This document shows positions 13,587 to 20,193 of a stretch of DNA of 20,715 nucleotides, piece after piece. The position numbers were made by a program, and so were the translations under genes. The stretch is from CAIXZV01 sp037446495. Its GTDB lineage: Bacteria; Chloroflexota; Limnocylindria; Limnocylindrales; CSP1-4. Under the pieces are notes generated by a model. That model saw only the letters and a list, made by a program, of their open reading frames with translations, did not search any database and was not told the origin of the DNA. Location: assembly GCA_037446495.1 (NCBI GenBank), contig JBBIIL010000051.1, positions 1 to 20,715 on the forward strand, written 5' to 3'. Each line of letters begins with the position of its first letter. Positions within the stretch are counted from its first letter, which is position 1.

Positions 13587-13626
13587 GTTCTTCTGGACAA
13601 CCGCAACGATACCGAAGGTTCTTCTG
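13587..13626 (-). promoter_or_regulatory. Paired CAGAAGAAC direct repeats, 31 bp apart, upstream of the Lrp/AsnC gene
   Basis: On the minus strand CAGAAGAAC occurs at 13626-13618 and again at 13595-13587. The 31-bp spacing is three helical turns, placing both on one DNA face as Lrp-type multimers often need. A TATCGT box (13611-13606) lies between them, so binding would cover the likely promoter. Confidence 0.45.
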
Positions 13627-13668
13627 CGGGCGCCAAACCCCTTGCGACGCATCTTCGGCGAACTACGC

Positions 13669-13698
13669 GGTGGTGGCCCGCGCGCAGGGGCCACAACC
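13669..13698 (-). terminator. Terminator-like hairpin after the protease gene
   Basis: GTGGCCC (13673-13679) and GGGCCAC (13688-13694) pair with an 8-nt loop; GGT/ACC outer pairs extend it. It follows the protease stop on the minus strand by about 20 nt. There is no T-run, so efficiency is unknown. Confidence 0.35.
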
Positions 13699-13717
13699 GC
13701 CACCGCCAATCGCCGGC

Positions 13718-14605
13718 TCAGTCCTCCGTCGGGGTTGCCGCAACCGTCACCGTGCGCTCCTCCGCGCCCCGGACCAGGGCAACCTCGAACGGGTACGAGG
13801 CGGCGGCGATCGCCGCGTGGAGCTCGTCCACGTCCCCAGTCTGCGTTCCGGCGACGGCCACCACGAGATCGCCCTGGGCGATGCCGGCACGATCGGCCGG
13901 GCTGCCCGACTCCACCTCTCGGACGAGCACGCCATCGCGGTCCGGCAGGCCGGTGGCCCGGCGCAGACGCCGCGCGACGTGGGCGGGCGCCACCGCGATG
14001 CCCAGACGGGGACGTGACGGCGACTCGCCGCGGCCGAGCGCCTCGACGCGGGCGCGGAACGCGGCATCCGCCGGCAGCGCCAGGTAGAAGCCCTCGCCCA
14101 CGCGGTTCGTGTTCAGGGCCAGCAACGTCCCGTCAGCGTCGAGCACGGCCGAGCCGGACGAGCCCGGGGCCAGCGGCGCGGTGTGCTCGAGCGAGCCCGC
14201 GATCGGGCGTCCGCCGGGACCGCGGAACGCGCGCGCCACCGAGGAGACGAAGCCGAACGTGACCCGCGTGCCGCCCGAGCTGGTGGCCGCGGCCGAGAAC
14301 ACGGCAGTGCCGATCGTCGGCGCGGCGGCCGACCAGGCGAGCGGCGGGGCGTCGGCGGTGTCCACGTCGATGACGGCCAGGTCGCCGTCCCAGTCGGCGC
14401 CAGCCACCGTTCCGCGCACGGTGCGCCCGTCGTGGAACCGGACGGTCGCCTGCTCGCCTCGGAGGTTGTGCGCGTTGGTGAGGACGCGGCCCTCGGCGAT
14501 GACCACGCCCGAGCCGCGCGCTCGCGACCCGATGGCGACGATGGACGGGCCCGCGGCAGCGGCGACGGCGGCGACGGACGCTGAGAGCTCAGCGAGGACG
14601 GACAT
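13718..14605 (-). CDS. Trypsin-like serine protease with C-terminal PDZ domain (HtrA-like), no signal peptide
   Basis: 295 aa. The catalytic triad is readable: His46 in VLTNAHNL, Asp75 in DWDGDLAVIDVD, Ser150 in APGSSGSAV (family GNSGGP, here GSSGSA). Residues ~185-285 form a PDZ domain (GVLVREVESGSPADRAGIAQ then GDLVVAVAG). Unlike DegP/HtrA proteins, it begins MSVLAELSASVAAVAAAAGP and has no clear signal peptide or membrane anchor, so it may act in the cytoplasm. ATG 14605 is preceded by AGGGG. The gene is divergent from an HxlR regulator, with 99 bp between their start codons, and that regulator may control it. The protease fold is clear; the substrate is unknown. Confidence 0.9.
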   Translation of the reverse strand: MSVLAELSASVAAVAAAAGPSIVAIGSRARGSGVVIAEGRVLTNAHNLRGEQATVRFHDGRTVRGTVAGADWDGDLAVIDVDTADAPPLAWSAAAPTIGTAVFSAAATSSGGTRVTFGFVSSVARAFRGPGGRPIAGSLEHTAPLAPGSSGSAVLDADGTLLALNTNRVGEGFYLALPADAAFRARVEALGRGESPSRPRLGIAVAPAHVARRLRRATGLPDRDGVLVREVESGSPADRAGIAQGDLVVAVAGTQTGDVDELHAAIAAASYPFEVALVRGAEERTVTVAATPTED

Positions 14606-14629
14606 GTGATGTGACCCCTGGGTATGCCG

Positions 14630-14654
14630 GTGACTTGTGACTTGCATGTTGCAA
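14630..14654. promoter_or_regulatory. Putative operator in the protease/HxlR divergent promoter
   Basis: Tandem GTGACTT copies (14630-14636, 14637-14643) run into TTGCA-TGT-TGCAA (14642-14654), a perfect 5-bp inverted repeat with a 3-bp centre. It sits midway between the two divergent starts, as expected for an autoregulated HxlR site. Confidence 0.45.
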
Positions 14655-14691
14655 TCTACTCGTCGCAGCACCGGCGCGCAACTCCCTCGCC

Positions 14692-14697
14692 TACCAT
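14692..14697 (+). promoter_or_regulatory. Putative leaderless -10 box (TACCAT) of the HxlR gene
   Basis: TACCAT ends 7 nt before ATG 14705; no Shine-Dalgarno lies between. The box itself contains the alternative in-frame ATG at 14696. Confidence 0.5.
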
Positions 14698-14704
14698 GGC
14701 GGGC

Positions 14705-15145
14705 ATGAGCACCACCGGCCCGGACACCACGCCGCCCACGGGTCTCGGCGCCGCCCTCGACCGCGTCGGAGACCGCTGGAGCCTCCAGGTGGTTGAGGCG
14801 CTCCTGGCCGGCCCGCTCCGCTACGGCGAGCTGGCGGCGGGCGTGGCCGGCATCGCGCCCAACATCCTCGCCGACCGGTTGCGCCGCCTCGAGCGCGCGG
14901 GACTCCTGGTGGGCGCCCCGTACTCGCAGCGCCCGGTCCGCCTCGAGTACGCGCTGACCGCCGACGGGCGCGAGCTGGCGGGCGCACTCCGCCTGCTGGC
15001 GGACTGGGGGTCGCGACGCACGGGCACCGACGGCGAGCCCATGCGTCATGCGGCCTGCGGCACGCCTCTGGAGGCGCGCTGGCACTGCCCCACCTGCGGC
15101 CGGGCGGTGGACGACGCCGAGCCTGATGGCCTGACCCGGCTCTGA
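14705..15145 (+). CDS. HxlR-family winged-helix regulator with C-terminal zinc ribbon
   Basis: 146 aa. Residues ~12-105 match the HxlR (DUF24, MarR-like) domain: LDRVGDRWSLQVVEALLAGP, LRYGELAAGVAGIAPNILAD, RLRRLERAGLLV and the wing RPVRLEYALTADGREL. A short extension carries Cys118, Cys128 and Cys131 with nearby histidines, a zinc-ribbon pattern sometimes appended to this family. Members act as homodimeric repressors or activators, often sensing electrophiles or redox state. The start at 14705 is chosen over 14696 because of the TACCAT box spacing. It is divergent from the protease gene and shares its control region. The effector is unknown. Confidence 0.9.
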   Translation: MSTTGPDTTPPTGLGAALDRVGDRWSLQVVEALLAGPLRYGELAAGVAGIAPNILADRLRRLERAGLLVGAPYSQRPVRLEYALTADGRELAGALRLLADWGSRRTGTDGEPMRHAACGTPLEARWHCPTCGRAVDDAEPDGLTRL

Positions 15146-15151
15146 GCACCA

Positions 15152-15169
15152 CGGACCGGGCGGGGTCCG
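15152..15169. terminator. Bidirectional terminator-like hairpin between convergent genes
   Basis: CGGACC, loop GGGCGG, GGTCCG: a perfect 6-bp stem in the 48-bp gap between the convergent HxlR and aminomutase-like genes. No T-run on either side. Confidence 0.4.
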
Positions 15170-15193
15170 GTCGAGGGCTCTCCGGGGCGCCGG

Positions 15194-16789
15194 TCAGCCT
15201 CGGATCCGGGCGTCCGGCACCAGGACGTCGAAGCCGCCGGTGCGGTCGGCCACCGCCTCGGCACCGAGCCGCCCGGCCTGCAGCCCGAACGGCTCGTCCA
15301 CCAGCCACCGCCAGCCATGCTCCTCGAGCCCGGCCAGCGTCTCGGCGGCCGCGGCGAGCGTGCCGTCCCGGTGCGCCGCCGCGAGACCGGCCAGTGCGGG
15401 CCGGGTCCGCGAGGCGCGGAGGGCATCCGCGACGTCGATGGCCGCGCGCATGGACGCGGCCCGCCCCGCGAACCCTGGCGCCGCACAGCAGAGCAGGAGC
15501 TTCACATCGCCGGCGTCAGGCAGCAGCCCGGCCACGAGGGCCTGCCACTCGGCCGTCGCGGCGCTGCCCACGGACGGCTCGAGGAAGGCGAGGGGGTGGT
15601 TGGGGAAGAGCTCGCGGCGCAGGGCCACCTCGGCCACCGCGCGGGCCGGGCCGCTCGGCTCGTCGCCCAGCCAGGCGGGCAGGGCCCCCACGAGGACGCT
15701 GTCGTGGAGCAGGCCGTCGGCGAGCGCCAGCCGGACCGCGAGCAGCTGCAGGGCGAGGGCGCGGCCGGAGCGCGTGACCGCATCCGACGGCACGCCGGAG
15801 GCAAGGTCTGACGCCACCACGAGCGAACTGGCGGGCACCACGATCCGCGTCCCGCCGCGGGCGAGCAATCGGTGGGCGAACCCGTGGTCGGCGATGGCGC
15901 GGTCGGGGTCCACGCGGCCGGTGACGATCTCGCGAAGCGGGTCGGCGACCACAATGTCGATTCGTTCGAAGGCGGCGATCACCGCCTGGTCAGGAGCGGC
16001 GAGCGCCGGCGACTCCGTCACGAGGCGGATGTAGCGGCCGTTGCGGGCGCCGGCGTCGTCGAGCGCAGCCCGCAGGACCGCGAGCGCCCGCTGCGAGCCA
16101 GTCGGCGTTGGCGGGCCCGCGGGGTCGAACACGGCGAGTCCGCCACGCGACGAGGGTGCCGGGCGCCAGGGCTCCACTGGCGCGCCGGCGCGAGCGGAGA
16201 GGTCGGCCAGCTCGCGGCTCGGCGGCACCTGGACGCGGATGGCGCCCGCCCCCGCGCGGACGGCGCCGATCGCCTCCTCGAGCGCGTCCACGATGGCCGG
16301 CGCCTCGAGCGTCACGCCGAGCAACGGACGCCGCGGCTCACCCAGCAGGGCCGCCAGCTCGCGGCGTGCGGTGCGGTTCGCGTCGGCCCTGGCCAGCGCC
16401 GCAGCCGCCATCGACGACGCAGACGCCAGGGCCTTCGCCCGCTGCTCCGGGTCCTCGAGGATCTCGGCCTCGAGCCCCAGGTCGATGTTCCCGGCCGCCA
16501 CCTCGAGCGCGACGTCGGTGACGGAGAGGTCGTACTCGGCCATCGCCACGGCCATCGGCAAGGCCAGGCCGCCGCCCAGCCGCCGCGGGTCGGGGGCGAG
16601 GAACCGGTCCACGACCTCGGCCGCCAGCGGGTGACCCTCGCGGTCCACGCCGGACACGCCGAGCAGGCGCAGGACCGCTCGCTCCTGGCCCACGGTGGTG
16701 GATTCGCGCGCGCTCGCGCTCCACGTGGCGGCGATCGACGCTGCCCGCTCGTTCAGCTCCTCAATCGCGTGGTCCGCTGCGCGCTGCAT
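15194..16789 (-). CDS. Orphan lysine 5,6-aminomutase alpha-subunit-like protein (KamD-like), divergent
   Basis: 531 aa, close to the ~515 aa of KamD. The N-terminal ESTTVGQERAVLRLLGVSGV and the core GRYIRLVTESPALAAPDQAV then AFERIDIVVADPL align with D-lysine 5,6-aminomutase alpha subunits, an adenosylcobalamin/PLP TIM-barrel family. However, conserved KamD stretches are replaced: the YGATTEGFGG region reads PVEPWRPAPSSRGG, and the INTGEDNYLTTADA region reads VVPASSLVVASD. No beta subunit (the B12- and PLP-lysine carrier) is adjacent: downstream lies a convergent HxlR gene, upstream a MoaD-MoaE fusion. It may have a new substrate, a distant partner, or no activity. The start 16789 has no ribosome site but has CATACT 6 nt upstream. 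I am fairly sure of the fold, not of any reaction. Confidence 0.7.
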   Translation of the reverse strand: MQRAADHAIEELNERAASIAATWSASARESTTVGQERAVLRLLGVSGVDREGHPLAAEVVDRFLAPDPRRLGGGLALPMAVAMAEYDLSVTDVALEVAAGNIDLGLEAEILEDPEQRAKALASASSMAAAALARADANRTARRELAALLGEPRRPLLGVTLEAPAIVDALEEAIGAVRAGAGAIRVQVPPSRELADLSARAGAPVEPWRPAPSSRGGLAVFDPAGPPTPTGSQRALAVLRAALDDAGARNGRYIRLVTESPALAAPDQAVIAAFERIDIVVADPLREIVTGRVDPDRAIADHGFAHRLLARGGTRIVVPASSLVVASDLASGVPSDAVTRSGRALALQLLAVRLALADGLLHDSVLVGALPAWLGDEPSGPARAVAEVALRRELFPNHPLAFLEPSVGSAATAEWQALVAGLLPDAGDVKLLLCCAAPGFAGRAASMRAAIDVADALRASRTRPALAGLAAAHRDGTLAAAAETLAGLEEHGWRWLVDEPFGLQAGRLGAEAVADRTGGFDVLVPDARIRG

Positions 16790-16795
16790 GGACCC

Positions 16796-16801
16796 AGTAT
16801 G
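16796..16801 (-). promoter_or_regulatory. Putative leaderless -10 box (CATACT) of the aminomutase-like gene
   Basis: CATACT on the minus strand (4 of 6 matches to TATAAT) ends 6 nt before ATG 16789; no Shine-Dalgarno is present. Confidence 0.35.
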
Positions 16802-16850
16802 GCGGGCGAGGGTCACCGAGATCCGGTCGCCGGGTCGCCCGGACGGGAGC

Positions 16851-17618
16851 TCAGGCCCGGTCCTCGGCGCTGGCCCTCGCGGGCGCGCCGATCCACACCC
16901 GCCCGTCGGCGAAGCGCTCGGCCTTCCAGATGGGCGCCCGCGCCTTGGTCTCGTCGATCGCGAAGCGCGCGGCCTGGAACGCAGCGTCGCGGTGGGGCGC
17001 CGCGGCAACCACCAGGATTGACGTTTCGCCCGGCGGCACCGCGCCCGTCCGGTGGACGATCGCCAGCCGCTCCACGCCGAAGCGGGCCTCGATCTCGTCA
17101 GCGATCTGGCCCAGCACCGCAATCGCCATGGGCTCGAACGCCTCGTACTCGAGGCCCTCCACGCGGGCACCCGCGTGCCTCGCCGCCTCGGCCTCCTGAC
17201 CCGGCGCCGGCGTGCCCGGCGTGACCCGCGTCCGGCCCACGAACACCACCACCGCGCCGTCCCCGGGCGTCGCCAGCCGCCGCGAGAGGTCCTCGGCGAG
17301 CGTCGGCGCGAACGGTGCCGCGTGGATCTCGAGGATCCGGATGCGCCCGTCGGTTACGGCTTCCGCGGCGCCGTCACCTCCGCTGACCGGCGGGATCGCG
17401 GCCACCTCATCGCCGTCCCCGAGCGCCGTGGTCACGGGCGCGTAGGCCCCATTGACCGCGAATCGAAGGGTGTCACGGCCCGGCGCAAGCTTCGGCACCA
17501 GCGCCACGGCGGCGTCCCACGCGTCGACCACCGTGGCGCCGTCGGCGACCTCCACGGCAAGCTCGCGGATCCCGGCTGCCTCGCGCTGCATCGCGAACAG
17601 GCGGACGCGGATGTGCAT
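16851..17618 (-). CDS. moaE: MoaD-MoaE fusion, molybdopterin synthase in one chain
   Basis: 255 aa. Residues 1-81 are MoaD (beta-grasp; FAVNGAYAPVTTALGDGDEV then AAIPPVSGG) ending in Gly80-Gly81. Residues ~92-250 are MoaE: VVVFVGRTRV, VEGLEYEAFEPMAIAVLGQI, RLAIVHRTGAVPPGE and the lysine-bearing KARAPIWKAERF. The complex adds two sulfurs to precursor Z to make molybdopterin; MoaD must carry a C-terminal Gly-Gly thiocarboxylate, which is internal here. The similar mycobacterial MoaX is cleaved after its Gly-Gly, so processing here is likely too. The start 17618 has GGAGG overlapping the TAG of the membrane-protein gene 9 nt upstream, so the two form an operon. Confidence 0.93.
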   Translation of the reverse strand: MHIRVRLFAMQREAAGIRELAVEVADGATVVDAWDAAVALVPKLAPGRDTLRFAVNGAYAPVTTALGDGDEVAAIPPVSGGDGAAEAVTDGRIRILEIHAAPFAPTLAEDLSRRLATPGDGAVVVFVGRTRVTPGTPAPGQEAEAARHAGARVEGLEYEAFEPMAIAVLGQIADEIEARFGVERLAIVHRTGAVPPGETSILVVAAAPHRDAAFQAARFAIDETKARAPIWKAERFADGRVWIGAPARASAEDRA

Positions 17619-17627
17619 GCGTGCCTC

Positions 17628-18467
17628 CTACACCAGCAGCCCGGCGCCGAAGTACAGCCCCGCTGCAAGGATCGTCCCGGCGGCGATCGTCCCGACATTG
17701 ATGTACAGCAGGCCCGTGGCCGATTCCATCGAGCGCGACCTCGCCGTCTGCACGGCCGCCCAGGAGACGACCAGCGGGAAGACGAGGCCCACCAGCAGCC
17801 GCAGCCACACGAACAGCGCCCACGGGCCCACCAGGGCGGCGAACGGCCCGCCGGTGGCGCCGGGGCCCGCGCCCAGCCCGACCCACAGGACGAACAGGAC
17901 CAGCTGCAGCGCCACGACGCCGAGCAGACCGCGGCTGACCAGGACCAGCGGCGCCTCGGGGAGCCGCGGCGTCACCAGGTACCAGTGGCCCAGGATCATG
18001 GCGGCGAAGACGCCGCCCGTGGCCGCGGCGAGGGCGTTGAGCTGAACGCCGAGCATCAGGGTGCCGATGCTCCCGGACCCCCAGGCGAGCGCGCCGAGCA
18101 CGAGCGAGCCGACGCCCGCGAGGAGGCCGCCCGCTCCGGGCCAGACGCCGCGGCGGCCGCGCGCGATGACGAGCATCGTCACGAGCGTGAGGACGACGAA
18201 GGCCAGCATCGCCGCCCGGCGCGGCGCGTCGAAGGTCGGGTCCGCCACCACCGGCGAGCCCGTGGCCGCGGGCGAGAGGCCGTCGTCGGAGAGCCATGCG
18301 AGGAGCCCGAACCCGGCCGCGCAGAACGCCGTGAACGCGAGGTACCCCTTCGTCGCGGGCGCGCGCAGCCGGACGAGCACCACAACGGCGAACGACCCCA
18401 CACCGAGGCCGGCCAGGACCGTCCAGTTGATGAGCGCGAGGTTCGAGGCGATCTGGGACGCGAGCAC
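17628..18467 (-). CDS. Predicted inner-membrane protein, about 8 transmembrane segments
   Basis: 279 aa with roughly eight hydrophobic segments (about residues 14-34, 41-60, 88-105, 113-132, 135-162, 177-197, 211-238 and 252-279). A conserved-looking turn, AAMILGHWYLVTPRLPEAPL, ends the fifth segment; its His could bind haem or a metal, but that is only a thought. I do not recognise the family. It begins with GTG 18467, preceded by TACACT 6 nt upstream and no ribosome site, and is followed after 9 nt by the MoaD-MoaE fusion, whose ribosome site overlaps this gene's stop. A link with a molybdoenzyme is possible by context, but no such enzyme is in the window. Confidence 0.75.
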   Translation of the reverse strand: MLASQIASNLALINWTVLAGLGVGSFAVVVLVRLRAPATKGYLAFTAFCAAGFGLLAWLSDDGLSPAATGSPVVADPTFDAPRRAAMLAFVVLTLVTMLVIARGRRGVWPGAGGLLAGVGSLVLGALAWGSGSIGTLMLGVQLNALAAATGGVFAAMILGHWYLVTPRLPEAPLVLVSRGLLGVVALQLVLFVLWVGLGAGPGATGGPFAALVGPWALFVWLRLLVGLVFPLVVSWAAVQTARSRSMESATGLLYINVGTIAAGTILAAGLYFGAGLLV

Positions 18468-18473
18468 GCCGGG

Positions 18474-18479
18474 AGTGTA
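18474..18479 (-). promoter_or_regulatory. Putative leaderless -10 box (TACACT) of the membrane-protein/moaDE operon
   Basis: TACACT on the minus strand ends 6 nt before GTG 18467, with no ribosome site between. Confidence 0.45.
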
Positions 18480-18510
18480 GCCCGGCGAACCGCCAATCCC
18501 GGCCCGGGCG

Positions 18511-18516
18511 GATAAT
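18511..18516 (+). promoter_or_regulatory. Candidate -10 box (GATAAT) of the hydrolase gene
   Basis: GATAAT matches TATAAT at 5 of 6 positions and stands out in GC-rich surroundings, about 80 bp before the ATG at 18596. No clear -35. Confidence 0.35.
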
Positions 18517-18595
18517 GCGAGCAGCGAGCGGCCGGCGAGCCCGTAGACCGCCCGCTGGAGCGTGACTCGAGGCCAGCGACTCTCGGAGGCGAGCG

Positions 18596-19324
18596 ATGTC
18601 GATCGGACGGGACACCACCTTCACGTGGCTCGGCCATGCGGCCGTCGAGATTCGGACGCCGGGCGGCAAGGTCATCCTCCTCGACCCGTGGCTCGGCAAC
18701 CCCAAGAGCCCCCGGCCAGCCGACGCGCTCGAGCGCTGCGACCTGCTCCTGGTCACGCACGGGCACGGCGACCACCTGGGCGATGCCGTGGCGATCGCGT
18801 CCCGGTTCCGCCCGGCCTGGCCGTGCATCCACGAGATGAGCCTCTGGCTGGCCCGGCGGCTCCCCGGCGGCGCGGACGCCGTGATCGGCATGAACAAGGG
18901 CGGCACCGTCGAGGCGGCCGGCCTGCGCGTCTCGATGACGCCGGCCGTCCACTCCGCGGGCGACTGGAACATGGACGCCGGAACCACGCTCTACCTGGGC
19001 GAGCCGGCGGGCTTCGTCGTGGAGATGGAGAACGGCCTGCGCGTGTACCACGCGGGCGACACCGACGTGTTCGGCGACATGGCGCTCATCCGCGAGCGGT
19101 TCCGCCCCGACGTTGCGCTGCTACCCATCGGCGGGCACTACACGATGGACCCGGCCGGCGCCGCGATCGCCGTGGAGCTGCTGGGCGTGGCGCACGTGCT
19201 GCCGATCCACTGGGGCACGTTCCCGGCGCTCGCGGGGACCCCGGCCGAGCTCGAGGCCGCCATCGCGGCGCGTGGCGGCACGGCCACGGTCCACCACTGG
19301 GGGCCCGGCGATTCGATCAGCTGA
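18596..19324 (+). CDS. Metal-dependent hydrolase, metallo-beta-lactamase fold (UPF0173-like)
   Basis: 242 aa. The metal-binding motif HGHGDH is at residues 55-60 (His55, His57, Asp59, His60), with His119 in PAVHSAGDW, Asp155 in YHAGDTDVFGDM, PIGGHYTMDP at ~177-186 and the C-terminal His205 in LPIHWGTFP. This order matches the UPF0173/YtkL group, whose natural substrates are mostly unknown. The protein should be cytoplasmic, binding two metal ions. GGAGG lies 6 nt before ATG 18596. The gene stands alone: the membrane-protein operon diverges upstream, and the vapBC pair converges downstream. Confidence 0.92.
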   Translation: MSIGRDTTFTWLGHAAVEIRTPGGKVILLDPWLGNPKSPRPADALERCDLLLVTHGHGDHLGDAVAIASRFRPAWPCIHEMSLWLARRLPGGADAVIGMNKGGTVEAAGLRVSMTPAVHSAGDWNMDAGTTLYLGEPAGFVVEMENGLRVYHAGDTDVFGDMALIRERFRPDVALLPIGGHYTMDPAGAAIAVELLGVAHVLPIHWGTFPALAGTPAELEAAIAARGGTATVHHWGPGDSIS

Positions 19325-19484
19325 GCGGGGTTGGCGTGATCCGCTCGAGGCGACGACGGTAGCGCCACGCCCGCTGGTCATCCTCGAGCGACTCCACGAG
19401 CCGGGCGACCTCGCGCACGAGGATCCCGCCGTGCAGCTGCAGCTCGACGGCGCGCTGCTCGATGGCCCTAGAAGGATCCGGGCT
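19317..19484 (-). pseudogene. In-frame open stretch after vapC, possible gene remnant
   Basis: Continuing in the vapC frame past its TGA, 55 codons stay open to a TGA at 19317-19319. The reading looks protein-like, with alternating charge and hydrophobicity: IEQRAVELQLHGGILVREVA followed by RLVESLEDDQRAWRYRRRLE. There is no start codon or ribosome site of its own. It could be the tail of a decayed gene joined here, or a readthrough extension of vapC, or chance in GC-rich DNA. I do not recognise it. Confidence 0.3.
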
Positions 19485-19949
19485 TCAGCTGACCTCGACC
19501 AGGTCGTCGAGGTAGACCACCTCGAGCCCGCGTCGCGATCTGATGCGCCGGTCGTTCGTCAGCAAGGCCGTCGCACCTGCGGCCCGGGCGCACGCGAGGT
19601 GGATTGCGTCTGGGAGGCGTGCGCCCGTCCGTCCGCTGATCCACGCCGCATCCTCCGCTGTCGCCGCGTCGAGCGCCGGGCTGACGAAGCCAAGGCCGCG
19701 AAGCGCCGCGGCAAGCATCTCGAACCCGACTGCGTCGTCCGCGCGGGCCGGGCCCGCGAGCACCTCGATGACGCCGATCGACGCCAGCACGCCGGTCGAG
19801 CCCGCCGCAGCCAGATCGTCGATGACCGACGCCACTGCCGCCGCGCGGGCATCGTTCCGCTCCAGCAGGTAGATCAGGACGTTGCTGTCAAACGCGATCC
19901 GATGGTGCCGCGTCGTCAGGTCTCGGGTCGAGGCGACGCTCTCGCTCAC
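19485..19949 (-). CDS. vapC: PIN-domain ribonuclease toxin, VapC-like
   Basis: 154 aa. The four acidic PIN residues are all in place: Asp21 in IAFDSNVLIYLLE, Glu62 in SIGVIEVLAGP, Asp114 in GARLPDAIHLACA, Asp133 in LLTNDRRI. Such toxins cleave tRNA or rRNA in a metal-dependent way. The start is GTG 19949, after GGAGG; the first 62 bp overlap the 3' end of the antitoxin gene in another frame, which suggests tight translational coupling. The N-terminal ~17 residues before the domain are unusually long for VapC, so a later start cannot be excluded, but no ATG/GTG is better placed. The antitoxin gene lies directly upstream. Confidence 0.9.
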   Translation of the reverse strand: MSESVASTRDLTTRHHRIAFDSNVLIYLLERNDARAAAVASVIDDLAAAGSTGVLASIGVIEVLAGPARADDAVGFEMLAAALRGLGFVSPALDAATAEDAAWISGRTGARLPDAIHLACARAAGATALLTNDRRIRSRRGLEVVYLDDLVEVS

Positions 19950-20193
19950 TGGCCATGTCCTCCCACTCGTCGCGGAGCCGCCGGACGAACGTCACCGGAT
20001 CGGGATCGAACCAGCCGCGTCCTGCGGCCAGACCGCGCAGCCGATCTGACGGCCGATCTGGACTCCGGCGGAGGACGATGGCGTCTCCTGCCACCTGGAC
20101 GTCGAGACGGTCACCGGCGTCAATGCCCAGCTGTCGGCGCGCTTCGCTGGGCACGGCGATCTGGAACTTAGTGCTTACCTTGACGCTTAGCAT
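19888..20193 (-). CDS. vapB: AbrB/SpoVT-type antitoxin, VapB-like
   Basis: 101 aa. Residues ~3-45 are a swapped-hairpin AbrB DNA-binding domain (KVSTKFQIAVPSEARRQLGI, then DAGDRLDVQVAGDAIVL). The acidic/basic remainder, with WFDPDPVTFVRRLRDEWEDM at ~61-80, is the likely toxin-binding tail. It neutralises the PIN toxin encoded downstream and represses the pair's promoter. A 10-bp perfect inverted repeat covers its start codon and the TAGCAT box 9 nt upstream. No Shine-Dalgarno is present, so the message is nearly leaderless. Confidence 0.88.
   Translation of the reverse strand: MLSVKVSTKFQIAVPSEARRQLGIDAGDRLDVQVAGDAIVLRRSPDRPSDRLRGLAAGRGWFDPDPVTFVRRLRDEWEDMASERERRLDPRPDDAAPSDRV

Noticed and set aside
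17052..18515. A 487-codon plus-strand open frame opposite moaD-moaE and the membrane protein
   Set aside because: Very rich in Arg, Gln, Glu and His with no hydrophobic core; typical antisense shadow of a GC-rich gene.
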